Assembly: GCA_938016265.1 (NCBI GenBank)
Contig: CALLWB010000018.1
Coordinates: forward strand, 48,509 to 112,508
DNA length: 64,000 nt
Source of the DNA: an uncultured Saprospiraceae bacterium
Lineage (GTDB): Bacteria; Bacteroidota; Bacteroidia; Chitinophagales; Saprospiraceae
Reading direction: 5' to 3'
Shown here: one piece after another, positions 43,069 through 51,456 of the stretch
Numbering within the stretch: the stretch's first letter is position 1
Layout of the letters: each line of letters opens with the position of its first letter
Program-made: the position numbers and the translations under genes
Notes under the pieces: generated by a model
The model's database searches: none
Seen by the model: the letters and a program-made list of their open reading frames with translations, nothing else
Told to the model about the DNA's origin: nothing

Positions 43069-43710
43069 ATGAAAGGAACATCAATTTTCCTCGCACTAGT
43101 ATTTTTTTGTGCTTCATTATTAACAAGTATACCACTAACTGCCTCAGAAACTCCTCCGATCGATTTGGTCAACTTTGAGGTGCAGCTAGACAACAGAAAT
43201 GTGATTATTAACTGGGTTACCGCAGAAGAAGTGACTACTGATATGTACTATATAGAGCGGTCTTTGGATGGTACGAACTTCAGTATCGTAGGCGAAGCTG
43301 AAGGTGCAGGAAATTCAACTGTTGAAATAAAATACTTCTATATGGATATACTGGAACCGACGATCTCGGGCACTGTCTATTATAGATTTACCCAGACGGA
43401 TCTGGATGGGACGAGTTCTACCTCGAGTATAAAGTCAATTTCGGCACCTCCATCCGGCATTAATCCATTTACGCCGGTTATGATAAACCCTGTAACAGTA
43501 GACATAACTCAGATTTCGGATATTGTTATTCAAGAAGGCAACACCAGTCCTTTTGTTAATATTTTTGATTTGAATGGAAAACTAGTGCACTCCAAAAGAC
43601 AAGAAATATGGAATGAAATAACAATTCCTCAAGATCTCCCTAAAGGGCACTATATCGTTGATATCAGAAATCAAAACACACGATTTGTAACAAGATTTAT
43701 TAAGGCCTAA
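43069..43710 (+). CDS. Small secreted protein with fibronectin-like domain and T9SS sorting domain
   Basis: I start at ATG 43069, which begins a signal peptide ('MKGTSIFLALVFFCASLL'); the upstream in-frame ATG at 43000 would bury it. The 213-residue product has one beta-sandwich domain (about 30-120). Its 'NVIINWVTAEEVTTDMYYIE' and 'VYYRFTQTDLDG' are typical of domains that precede T9SS signals in Bacteroidota. The C-terminal sorting region has 'VNIFDLNGKLVHSK' and 'GHYIVDIRNQNTRFVTRF'. The 'PNP' motif is replaced by 'INPVTVD'. The function is unknown; it is probably exported to the surface. Confidence 0.8.
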   Translation: MKGTSIFLALVFFCASLLTSIPLTASETPPIDLVNFEVQLDNRNVIINWVTAEEVTTDMYYIERSLDGTNFSIVGEAEGAGNSTVEIKYFYMDILEPTISGTVYYRFTQTDLDGTSSTSSIKSISAPPSGINPFTPVMINPVTVDITQISDIVIQEGNTSPFVNIFDLNGKLVHSKRQEIWNEITIPQDLPKGHYIVDIRNQNTRFVTRFIKA

Positions 43711-43854
43711 AAGAATCCTGTTTGAAAATATTCAAGTAGTTACTTTTTACCCCTTAAACAACCTCATAAAAGGTCATCTAATTCTTTAACATGGATTAGG
43801 TGGCCATTTTTTTTTACTTTTAACCCGAATAATTTATAAAAAAAGTATTGCCAC

Positions 43855-44871
43855 GTGAAAAAGCGAATCCTTATCATTTATTCTGGGGGAACGATTGGTA
43901 TGGAGCCATCACCAAATGGGTTTATCCCTAAACCCGGATTGCTTGAAGAATTGATGAAACAATATCCCGTTTTCAGCAACCGAATCATGCCAGAATATGA
44001 AATTCTCGAAATGGATCCGCTACTGGATTCTTCCAATATGGCACCAGCAGATTGGCTGTCGCTCGCTCACCTCCTCCAAAAACAATACGAACGATTTGAC
44101 GGGTTTGTCATTCTGCATGGTACAGATACAATGGCTTACAGTGCGTCTGCACTATCCTTCCTGCTTGAGGGGCTCCGCAAACCAGTTATACTTACCGGAT
44201 CTCAAATCCCAATGATCGAACCTCGGAATGACGCCATGGAAAATGTAGTCGGAGCACTATTATTTGCTGCCAATTTCGACATCCCGGAAGTTTGTATCCA
44301 CTTTGACAATATACTAATCAGAGGCAACCGATCTGTCAAGATAGATTGTGATGGGTTTCGGGCGTTTGAGTCGCCCAATCTGCCCCCTCTGGGAGAAGGA
44401 GGCATTCACATGAGAATCAAAGATCACCTGATCCATCGACCATTTGGAGAAGATACCGGACTGCGCATTCCCAAGCAACTTAACTCTAATGTAACGGTAA
44501 TTTGGCTTTTCCCTGGTATCTCGGCGCAAATCATAAGAAATGCATTACTTCCCCCACTAGAAGGCGCCGTCATCCAAGCATTTGGCACCGGCAATGGGCC
44601 AACAACCAACAAAGAGTTTCTAGCAGCACTTTCCGAAGCTACTGCCAAAGGCATCATCCTCATCGACTGCACGCAATGCCATAAAGGAACAGTAGAATTT
44701 GGTGACTATGAAACCGGATCAGGGATGGCAAAGGCCGGACTAGTAAATGGTTACGACATGACGCCTGAAGCAGCACTTACAAAATTATGTTATCTACTAG
44801 GAAAAAACCTTCCAAAAGAAGAAATAAAAAAACGCCTGCAGAACAATCTCCGCGGAGAGCTTTCTTGTTAG
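43855..44871 (+). CDS. ansA: L-asparaginase, type I (cytoplasmic)
   Basis: Hydrolyses L-asparagine to aspartate and ammonia. 338 residues from a GTG start at 43855; no signal peptide, which fits the cytoplasmic type I enzyme. The first catalytic Thr is in 'IYSGGTIGM' and the second in 'LHGTDTMAYSASALSF', with 'VILTGSQIPM' between the domains' substrate loops. The C-terminal domain includes 'VIQAFGTGNGP' and 'VDCTQC'-like 'LIDCTQCHKGTVEFG'. It is followed by a short repeat and a strong bidirectional terminator before a convergent gene. Confidence 0.95.
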   Translation: MKKRILIIYSGGTIGMEPSPNGFIPKPGLLEELMKQYPVFSNRIMPEYEILEMDPLLDSSNMAPADWLSLAHLLQKQYERFDGFVILHGTDTMAYSASALSFLLEGLRKPVILTGSQIPMIEPRNDAMENVVGALLFAANFDIPEVCIHFDNILIRGNRSVKIDCDGFRAFESPNLPPLGEGGIHMRIKDHLIHRPFGEDTGLRIPKQLNSNVTVIWLFPGISAQIIRNALLPPLEGAVIQAFGTGNGPTTNKEFLAALSEATAKGIILIDCTQCHKGTVEFGDYETGSGMAKAGLVNGYDMTPEAALTKLCYLLGKNLPKEEIKKRLQNNLRGELSC

Positions 44872-44935
44872 ACCGCTGCGAGAAGCGAGACCGTCCAAGC
44901 AGATCGCTGCGCTGACAGACCAATTGAGCAAAACA
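44870..44935 (+). repeat. Short direct repeat after ansA (possible REP element)
   Basis: AGACCGCTGCG (44870-44880) and AGATCGCTGCG (44901-44911) repeat with a 31-base period, with GCGAGACCG between them. The reverse complement contains CGGTCTCGC and GGTCTGTC, words also present in 19060-19130 (AGCGGTCTCGC, GTCTGTC). The first copy overlaps the ansA stop codon. Confidence 0.35.
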
Positions 44936-45004
44936 GTTTATTGATTTTGCCTCCTAGGAGTAGTGACTATTAATCAGCGCAAGGTCCTTCTACACTTTAC
45001 CAAT

Positions 45005-45046
45005 AAAAAACGACGATGGCCAGTTTCCTGACCATCGTCGTTTTTT
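45005..45046. terminator. Bidirectional terminator between ansA and the TPR operon
   Basis: AAAAAACGACGATGG (45005-45019) is perfectly complementary to CCATCGTCGTTTTTT (45032-45046) around a 12-base loop. A- and T-runs flank the GC stem, so it can end transcription from both the plus-strand ansA and the minus-strand operon. Confidence 0.92.
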
Positions 45047-45069
45047 ATAGTATTTAGATTACTTAATTT

Positions 45070-46461
45070 CTAGTATCCTTTAACTGTTCTCACAGTTACG
45101 CTTTCTCCAATCCAGCAACCCGTGTTGGCAGATTGTCCATCCTTCAAACCACGCAAGAATGCTTGTTCTTTGGTTGGTTTGTAGCTTGCGTATTTAGCAA
45201 CTTTCTCCGAAACTTCTCCTGCAAGAGAAGAATCTACCGATTTTGCGTAGTTCCATTTGTCGATGGCTGCAAGGTAAGCTAGACGGCTACCCCAATCATC
45301 TGTTTTGGATCCACAAGACGAAGCGCCTGCTGCATAAATGTTACCAATCAACATATAAGGTTTTCCGCTTCCAGGCATGTGTTTGGCTGCTTCTCTGGCG
45401 TATTTTCTAGCGTTGCTGTAGGACTTCAATTTATAAGCGTAGGTCTGTGCTACTGTGTATAAGTATCGTCCTTTTTTGTCGCTGACATTTGTTTCGTCTA
45501 CTGCTACCAGATACAAGCGTACTGCTTCTGCGTAGTTTCCTGCTTTGTATTGTTCGGAAGCTTTGTTGGCTGTTGGCGCATTTTCTTCTCTGGAAATTGC
45601 TTGTTGCGCTTGGAATGCTGCTTTTTTATCGGCGATGCGTGATTTATCTTTTGCTTTGATTTCTGCTACAATTGGATCTGCATCCGTACAACCTACTTGC
45701 ACTAATTCTTTATAAACTGATTTGTATACATCAGGGTTGTTTGGATCGGCGTTGTACTTTGCGATGATATCGTCTCTGAAGTACCCACAATCGAAGATAT
45801 TTCTTTCGATGATGGAAAATTGTTCTTGGACACCTGCTTTTGCTTTCGTGTATTTGTCCGCTTTCTTTTCGTTGTTGGCGATGTTGTAGTCTATGATTTT
45901 ATTTAGTGTGGCATAGACTTCTCTTGCTTCTTCTTTCTCGATGGCTTTATTTCGGTACATGTCTACTGCGTTGTTGGCAAACGGTACAAGGATAAAATCC
46001 TTTGATTTGTTTCCTTCCAATTCGATAGAACGGGTAAATGTTTTGTAGGTTTCTTCCGTTGGTGCAGCCATATAGTACATGTTGTAGGCTTTTCTTCCAA
46101 GTATAGCACCTTCTTTTCCGAAGCACTCAATTCGTTGGTCAAACAACGCATACACTTTCTCGATGTATTTTTGTTTTTCTGCATCGTCCGTTGCCAGTTC
46201 GACTTTATTTTTATAAATTTTAACACCATCAATGAAGTGTTTTTCAGAGCCTGAAGGAGCTGCAGTATATGCTTTTTCCCATAAAGGGAATGCTTTTTCA
46301 AATTCTTTTTGTTTCATGTAATCTCTGTAAAGAACATGATTTTTTATTGCGTCCGTACTGTCTTTCCCAGTTCCCCAACTTTTGCAATTTCCTTGTGCGA
46401 AGGCGGAAAAGCTAAAGAAAGCTCCTAGGAGTATTGTTAAAATAATTGACTGTGTTTTCAT
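45070..46461 (-). CDS. Secreted TPR protein
   Basis: 463 residues with a clear signal peptide ending 'FSAFAQ' (about residue 23). The mature part is helical with TPR-like units ('EKAFPLWEKAYTAAP', 'SEQYKAGNYAEAVRLYLVAV', 'ARKYAREAAKHMPGSGKPY'). A conserved Cys-containing tail 'CWIGESVTVRTVKGY' closes it. It is the last gene of the coaX / outer-membrane protein / TPR operon, starting 2 bases after the preceding stop. Proteins of this kind are common in Bacteroidota cell envelopes, but their role is unknown; a scaffold for envelope assembly is a reasonable guess. Confidence 0.85.
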   Translation of the reverse strand: MKTQSIILTILLGAFFSFSAFAQGNCKSWGTGKDSTDAIKNHVLYRDYMKQKEFEKAFPLWEKAYTAAPSGSEKHFIDGVKIYKNKVELATDDAEKQKYIEKVYALFDQRIECFGKEGAILGRKAYNMYYMAAPTEETYKTFTRSIELEGNKSKDFILVPFANNAVDMYRNKAIEKEEAREVYATLNKIIDYNIANNEKKADKYTKAKAGVQEQFSIIERNIFDCGYFRDDIIAKYNADPNNPDVYKSVYKELVQVGCTDADPIVAEIKAKDKSRIADKKAAFQAQQAISREENAPTANKASEQYKAGNYAEAVRLYLVAVDETNVSDKKGRYLYTVAQTYAYKLKSYSNARKYAREAAKHMPGSGKPYMLIGNIYAAGASSCGSKTDDWGSRLAYLAAIDKWNYAKSVDSSLAGEVSEKVAKYASYKPTKEQAFLRGLKDGQSANTGCWIGESVTVRTVKGY

Positions 46462-46463
46462 AA

Positions 46464-47819
46464 TTATTTGTATTTGCGTTTATAGAACCAGCTTTTGTCA
46501 TTCAAAGTAAAACCGACAGTAGCTCTTAAGTAATTTTCTTCGATAATATCTTTAGTTCCAAGTTTTCCTAATTCGAATGCTAAATTTATATGGCTCGTTT
46601 TATTCCCTGGAACTCTTATTGGTAACCCAAATCCAAAAGTTATGCCATAATTGGTTAGCTGTGTTGTGCCAATCACTCTAGGGTCTTTATTATAAAAGGC
46701 TCCTAACCGGTATGCTATTCGTTTTACATAGCTATTATAGGATCGGACTTCTGGAATAATTTCCATTCCAATTCCCATTTTTGAAGCAAAAGCTAAATCA
46801 TCTAAATGATTGGGGCTTGAAAAATTATTCCAGGAAGCTCCTTCATAGTTTAGTCCAAGCATCCATTGCATCTTTTTATCTGAAATGGCCTTATAGGAAA
46901 TACCAAAGCTAAAGATGCTTGGCATATTCATTTTGTCCTTTTCGCCATCTATTCCTACTATTGTATCTGAAAACAGGGAACCAGAAACAAAATTCTGACG
47001 GACATAAGACTTTCTTGCGATTGTAGTTGCTCCGATCCCGGGAGTAAATGTTGCACCAAGGGTAAGCGTGGGGCGGTAATCGTCCTCATCTTCTGCTGGT
47101 GGTGCACCGATTCGTTTTTCATATTGGAGTCCCAGATCGAATAAAAATCCTTTCGTATTGTTTTGGTCGGTCAACTGGTCAGCTAATGCATAGGTGAGTT
47201 CATCAAAAACAATTGTTTTTTGATCTTCGATTTTTCCAAACAAGTAGGCCACATTAAACCCTACAGAAAGTCCATTTATTTTTAGCCCATTCCCATAATA
47301 TAATTTATACAATTGGCCGGACCCTTGATTATTGTAAGTAGCTTGTCCAAAATCGGGGTCAATAACTTCTCTTTCTATCGAATATCCAATACTTGAGTAA
47401 GGGATTAATCCGAAGCTCATCCCCCAGTCAAAGGGATAATCTTTTTTCTGGGTGATCCGATTAAGGGGATTGAACACAGGGAATCCGAGTGCTAAATAGC
47501 TAAGACTTCCAGATTCTGCTCTGGATCTAAGATTATCGTCGGAGGTCTGTAGGTTAGCAAAACGGCCGAAAGCCCCCACCTCGAAAGACGCCCAGGTCAG
47601 CGAAGAATAAGACGCTGGATTGGCGGTGTTTATATGGTAAACGCTATTGTAGGTTGAATACAATCCTCCCATTGAACTAAGAGGTGCAAAATTTGTGCTT
47701 TGTAAATTACCAAGTCCATATCTTGAATAAGGCGAATTATCCTGTGGCTGAGCATGCGCTACGAACACTGATAATACTAGTAAAACAAGCGATAAAAATC
47801 TATTTAGAGATTGTGGCAT
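46464..47819 (-). CDS. Outer membrane beta-barrel protein (OmpP1/FadL-like)
   Basis: 451 residues with a signal peptide ending 'FVAHAQ' (about residue 23). The mature start 'DNSPYSRYGLGNLQS' is typical of a Bacteroidota outer-membrane protein family placed next to coaX. Alternating beta strands rich in Gly, Tyr and Phe run to the end ('LRATVGFTLNDKSWFYKRKY'), consistent with a barrel. The C-terminal residue is Lys rather than Phe. The start overlaps the coaX end by 20 bases, and the stop is 2 bases from the TPR gene. The transported substrate is unknown. Confidence 0.85.
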   Translation of the reverse strand: MPQSLNRFLSLVLLVLSVFVAHAQPQDNSPYSRYGLGNLQSTNFAPLSSMGGLYSTYNSVYHINTANPASYSSLTWASFEVGAFGRFANLQTSDDNLRSRAESGSLSYLALGFPVFNPLNRITQKKDYPFDWGMSFGLIPYSSIGYSIEREVIDPDFGQATYNNQGSGQLYKLYYGNGLKINGLSVGFNVAYLFGKIEDQKTIVFDELTYALADQLTDQNNTKGFLFDLGLQYEKRIGAPPAEDEDDYRPTLTLGATFTPGIGATTIARKSYVRQNFVSGSLFSDTIVGIDGEKDKMNMPSIFSFGISYKAISDKKMQWMLGLNYEGASWNNFSSPNHLDDLAFASKMGIGMEIIPEVRSYNSYVKRIAYRLGAFYNKDPRVIGTTQLTNYGITFGFGLPIRVPGNKTSHINLAFELGKLGTKDIIEENYLRATVGFTLNDKSWFYKRKYK

Positions 47820-48534
47820 TATAGTTTAAAATTTTATTTAGACCAATCAGGACTAAATTTGGATGTGCAAATATCTCACTTTTCAAGTGAGTTACAAAAT
47901 ATTCTGTATCTCCTCCGGTTATTATTATGTTAATTTTTCCAAATTTCTCTTGGTATTGCCGGATAAAACCGTCCATTTCATGAACAGTTCCTAGTTGAGC
48001 GCCGGTCCGCATGCAGGTTACTGTACTATAACCAATAAAACTTTCTAAACGCTGCCTTTTCACCAGAGGAAGATTTGCAGTAAATTGATTCATGGCCTTA
48101 TATCGTAGTCTAATACCAGGAGAAATAGTCCCTCCGAGGTATTCATTTTTTTCATTGATAAAGTCGTAGGTAATGCAGGTTCCAATATCTATCACCAAAC
48201 AAGCTTGAGCAGGATACAGCACTGTGGCACCCATTACTGCTGCGATTCGGTCGTCGCCTAAAGTCTCAGGTGTTTTGTACAGGTTTTTAATTGGTAATGG
48301 TGTTTGGTAAGAAAGGCTGATAAAATAACCTTGTTCTTTCAAAAATTCTTCAATATCTGGATTCATTTTTCCAACGGTAGACAAAATTACTTTTTCTACG
48401 CTATGCTCTTTAATAAAGTCTTTGTATCTTTCTACTGTAGATTTTTTCCAGATTTCCCTTTTAACCAAGACATTATCCTTAAATAAAGCAACTTTTGAGC
48501 TGCTATTTCCGTTATCTATAGTAAGATTGCTCAT
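47800..48534 (-). CDS. coaX: Type III pantothenate kinase
   Basis: Phosphorylates pantothenate, the first step of coenzyme A synthesis. 244 residues of the ASKHA fold. Motifs are the phosphate-1 loop 'LTIDNGNSSSKVALF', 'TPETLGDDRIAAVMGA' (substrate site), the phosphate-2 loop 'LVIDIGTCITYDFI', 'LGGTISPGIRLRYKAM' and 'IIITGGDTEYF'. It is the first gene of a three-gene minus-strand operon. CoaX requires a monovalent cation and is not feedback inhibited by CoA (family knowledge). Confidence 0.96.
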   Translation of the reverse strand: MSNLTIDNGNSSSKVALFKDNVLVKREIWKKSTVERYKDFIKEHSVEKVILSTVGKMNPDIEEFLKEQGYFISLSYQTPLPIKNLYKTPETLGDDRIAAVMGATVLYPAQACLVIDIGTCITYDFINEKNEYLGGTISPGIRLRYKAMNQFTANLPLVKRQRLESFIGYSTVTCMRTGAQLGTVHEMDGFIRQYQEKFGKINIIITGGDTEYFVTHLKSEIFAHPNLVLIGLNKILNYNATISK

Positions 48535-48688
48535 GACAAAAATATTTTTTTTAAAGGAAGTGCAAGAAATGAATATTTTTTGATAAAAAGGCCTTCAAGA
48601 TAAGATTTGTACACCTTGTAATGGTAAGATTTGCCAAAATAGTATACAACTAAATTTTGTGGCACACTATTTTCGGTAGAAATTATTC

Positions 48689-48696
48689 TATATTTG
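48689..48696 (+). promoter_or_regulatory. -7 box upstream of the lipoprotein gene
   Basis: TATATTTG matches TAnnTTTG exactly, 51 bases before ATG 48748. A TTTG at 48656-48659 is 29 bases away, longer than the usual spacing, so the -33 element is unclear. Confidence 0.4.
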
Positions 48697-48747
48697 CCTT
48701 GACTACTACAGCGAAGTACACTTCGTAATGAAAACTTATGCTTAATT

Positions 48748-49185
48748 ATGCAAAAATTTAGTACCCTACTTGTAATTATTTTCTTGATCGGATTCGGATC
48801 TGGATGTACAAAGAACAAAATAACGGAAAAAAAACTGGTGGGGGAATGGGAAACCACTGAGTGGAGTATTGGCAACAACAATCCAAAAAACCTGCTCAAT
48901 AACGACAACTTTACTTCTACCATCAAAATAGCTTACGCTGACAATGGTACATTTGATATACAGGTAAAAGGAAATACCTTCGAAACTACCTTCACGGGCA
49001 CCTGGAATCTTAGTGGTGAGCGACTGGAAATGAATTATGATTCAGCAGACGGGGTAGTTGGCACATTTGCTGAAAATCTTTCTGCTGCAACTGAAATCTA
49101 CACCGTTACCGGAATCACAAAAGTGCACCTCGCCTTAAGGGGAGCAGTAGAGGACAACACAGTAGTCGTTGTAAATAAAAGATAA
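48748..49185 (+). CDS. Small lipoprotein, lipocalin-like
   Basis: 145 residues. A lipoprotein signal peptide with lipobox 'GFGSGC' puts the acylated Cys at about residue 20, so it should be a substrate of Lgt. The mature part has 'KLVGEWETTEWSIGN' and 'FTGTWNLSGERLEMNY', typical of lipocalin-like (DUF4923/DUF5004-type) Bacteroidota lipoproteins with an 8-strand barrel. The ligand is unknown. It is divergent from the coaX operon, with about 210 bases between, and probably monocistronic. Confidence 0.82.
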   Translation: MQKFSTLLVIIFLIGFGSGCTKNKITEKKLVGEWETTEWSIGNNNPKNLLNNDNFTSTIKIAYADNGTFDIQVKGNTFETTFTGTWNLSGERLEMNYDSADGVVGTFAENLSAATEIYTVTGITKVHLALRGAVEDNTVVVVNKR

Positions 49186-49428
49186 CCAATCTGGCAATTT
49201 ACCGCCCCTCTTAAAAAATAAAAATTACCATTCGCAAAAATGACTTCTTTTGAGATTTGACTCCGTAAGAATCAAGGACTTATAGCTTTGGCTATATAGA
49301 TTGAATTTTATTTTCCGGTCAAGTTATTCCTGGCAAATTCCTTCTACCTCCTATAGATATAGAATGTCAAAATTTCATTGAATAGATGTACTTCACCAGG
49401 AATCGTCATTCTAATGGGGACTTTTATC

Positions 49429-49468
49429 AAAAAAAAAGACCACTAAGAATTTTACTTCTTATATGGTC
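49429..49468 (-). terminator. Intrinsic terminator on the minus strand without an upstream gene
   Basis: On the minus strand GACCA and TAAGAA-type arms (49468-49438) form a stem of 5 plus 6 pairs with a small bulge and a 6-base loop, followed by nine U (49437-49429). There is no U-run on the plus strand, so it acts on minus-strand transcripts only. The nearest minus-strand protein gene upstream of it is more than 6.9 kb away, at 56449. Confidence 0.7.
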
Positions 49469-49580
49469 CTTCATCCAAAAACAAAAAACACGCTTAGTAG
49501 GTCAAATCACTTGGTAAAAATCTTTCTCAAGATGCATACATTTGATAGTCCTCCTATGCCTACGTATTTTTACGTTATGG
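49429..49580 (-). ncRNA. Candidate structured non-coding RNA ending in an intrinsic terminator
   Basis: Read on the minus strand, this stretch has four consecutive hairpins. The first is ACGTA-AAAA-TACGT (49575-49562). The second is GCATA...TATGC (49559-49534). The third is ATCTT-GAGA-AAGAT with a GNRA loop (49533-49520). The last is a terminator with nine U (49468-49429). GTAAAAAT and ATTTTTAC (49573-49566 with 49521-49514) can pair instead of the first and third hairpins. An AGGAGG lies in the second hairpin, 8 bases before an ATG, but the frame is only MYAS-stop. No protein gene precedes the terminator on this strand. The promoter is not identified. It could be an sRNA or a leader of an unrecognised short gene. 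Confidence 0.35.
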
Positions 49581-49893
49581 ACTTTTCATTTTCAAATCCC
49601 GCTCGATCTGAACACAAAGAGTAGGTTTTCCCTAAATGAAAATTTCAAAAAAAACACAAACTGTGACCACTAACGAGCATACAGTCCGCCTAATTCTACA
49701 AACAAACACCTATAAAAGAGCAGCTTAAAACACCCACTTTCAGAATAAAGTGACAATAATCAACAAAAAAAACCTTGAAAATAATCAGTCTGCCTATTGA
49801 ATTTTATAAATTATAAATTCTATAATAAGGTATGGCATGGAAAATGTTAATATTATGTCGTAACACCTTTGCTATATTAAATTAATTTTTGGA

Positions 49894-51324
49894 ATGGGTA
49901 AATTATGGTCATTGGGTTTATTGCTCCTTACAGCAGGAACAGTCTTCGCACAAAACATTAAGGTTTCAGAACGTATCTCCATGCACAATGATGAAAACAT
50001 TGAAATAATTGGCCAGATAGGAGAACAGCTTATTATTTTGCGGGATCGCCCTGACAATACTGAATTGATCGGCTATAATGCAGAAATGATCAAGCAATAC
50101 TCCAAAAAAATAAAGCTGGAAACCAGACGACCCAGATTGCAAAAATTTTTAACTAAAAAGGACCACTTCACCCTCGTTTACAAATACATTAAACGGAATA
50201 ATATCCATCTTATCGCTCACAAATATGATGAGCAGTCGGACTTGATAGACAGTGCGACCATCAATATTATTGAATTAAAAGGAACGACGACCTTCTCTAA
50301 AGAAATCGTTGTGTCACGCAACAAAAGGTATCTTTTGATCCATGACACCGACCAAAATTCCAGAGTCTATGCCATGGTTTATGACCTAGAGGAGATGAAG
50401 CTGATTTGGAACAAAACCTTCCGCCCTGCATTAGTGGACTACGAAAAAGATTTTCTGGAAGCACTTATCGACAATCAGGGCAATGCCTATTTCGTTTTTG
50501 AAAAAGATAATCGGCGATCAAAAAATATAGATTCTAGGTTCGAAATTTTTCAATACAATTTTGAACAAAATCAACCTAAGCAGTATCCGATTTCAATGCA
50601 AGGAAGGTTGTGGTTTGATATAGATTTTGTGATTGATGACCTGAACAATAAATTGCTCGCCTCTGGCATGTTTACAGACAATCGGTTTGGAGAAGCCAAC
50701 GGCACTTTCTACTTAAAAATAGACCCAAACCAACCCGACAATTCAGCAGCTACTTTTCATCCATTCGATGCTAAATTTGTGATGAGTGTTATCGGAAAAG
50801 AGATTAAAAAAAATGAGGGATTTGGTGAAGTGGATATTCAAGACTTAGTGCTTAGGAGTGATGGCGGAGTACTGCTTATTGCAGAACGAAACAGAATGTA
50901 CAGCCGAAGAGCATACACCTACAACAACTACGACGCCCTCAATCAAAATGGCGCCTATCGAAATGATTATTATTATAATGACATCATCTTGTTTTCTATT
51001 GGACCAACTGGAGAAATTCAATGGGTAGAAATATTGCGAAAAAGACAATTTTCTCAAGACGACTCTGGCATTTATTCTTCTTTTTTCTTAATGAAAGGTA
51101 AACGAAACTTGCGTTTTCTATACAATGATGAGATAAAATATGACACCAATGTTTACGAATATGTTGTATCCGGCACAGGGAGCTATGATAGAAACAATGT
51201 CCTAAACACTGATAAAGACAACCTTTCCCTTCGATTTAAAGAGGGGATACAGATTGCCTCCAATACTGTTATTATCCCAAGTGTGAGAAGAGGAGATCTC
51301 AAACTCGTTCGTATGTCCTTTTAA
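49894..51324 (+). CDS. Secreted protein of unknown function
   Basis: 476 residues with a signal peptide (about 1-19, ending 'TVFAQ'). The mature protein is beta-rich with repeating strand patterns ('ENIEIIGQIGEQLIILRDR', 'KRYLLIHDTDQNSRVYAMV', 'VLRSDGGVLLIAERNRMY') that suggest a beta-propeller. No catalytic motif, lipobox or T9SS sorting domain is seen, so it probably stays in the periplasm. A Tyr/Asn-rich stretch ('RNDYYYNDIILF') lies near residue 360. The gene is preceded by the long gene-free region with the candidate ncRNA. I do not recognise a named family. Confidence 0.8.
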   Translation: MGKLWSLGLLLLTAGTVFAQNIKVSERISMHNDENIEIIGQIGEQLIILRDRPDNTELIGYNAEMIKQYSKKIKLETRRPRLQKFLTKKDHFTLVYKYIKRNNIHLIAHKYDEQSDLIDSATINIIELKGTTTFSKEIVVSRNKRYLLIHDTDQNSRVYAMVYDLEEMKLIWNKTFRPALVDYEKDFLEALIDNQGNAYFVFEKDNRRSKNIDSRFEIFQYNFEQNQPKQYPISMQGRLWFDIDFVIDDLNNKLLASGMFTDNRFGEANGTFYLKIDPNQPDNSAATFHPFDAKFVMSVIGKEIKKNEGFGEVDIQDLVLRSDGGVLLIAERNRMYSRRAYTYNNYDALNQNGAYRNDYYYNDIILFSIGPTGEIQWVEILRKRQFSQDDSGIYSSFFLMKGKRNLRFLYNDEIKYDTNVYEYVVSGTGSYDRNNVLNTDKDNLSLRFKEGIQIASNTVIIPSVRRGDLKLVRMSF

Positions 51325-51402
51325 AGTCTTAGCCATATTGCAGTTAATATGGCTTCAAAGCAAGACTGTTATTATTTGTGGTAAAATCTAACCATAATTT
51401 AG

Positions 51403-51410
51403 TAATTTTG
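51403..51410 (+). promoter_or_regulatory. -7 box upstream of the DUF6427-like gene
   Basis: TAATTTTG matches TAnnTTTG exactly, 46 bases before the GTG start at 51457. TTTG at 51375-51378 is 24 bases upstream, slightly farther than the usual -33 spacing. Confidence 0.45.
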
Positions 51411-51456
51411 TGCGGCTTAATTTCCTGTTGCTAGGAAAATCAAATTCTGAATAGAA

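Noticed and set aside
48531..48926. 131-codon minus-strand frame between coaX and the lipoprotein gene
   Set aside because: It covers the promoter and start of the lipoprotein gene and has no coherent protein character apart from a short hydrophobic start.
49536..49550. Tiny minus-strand frame MYAS-stop (and an overlapping 11-codon frame) after an AGGAGG
   Set aside because: Too short to call as a gene; kept only as part of the candidate ncRNA.
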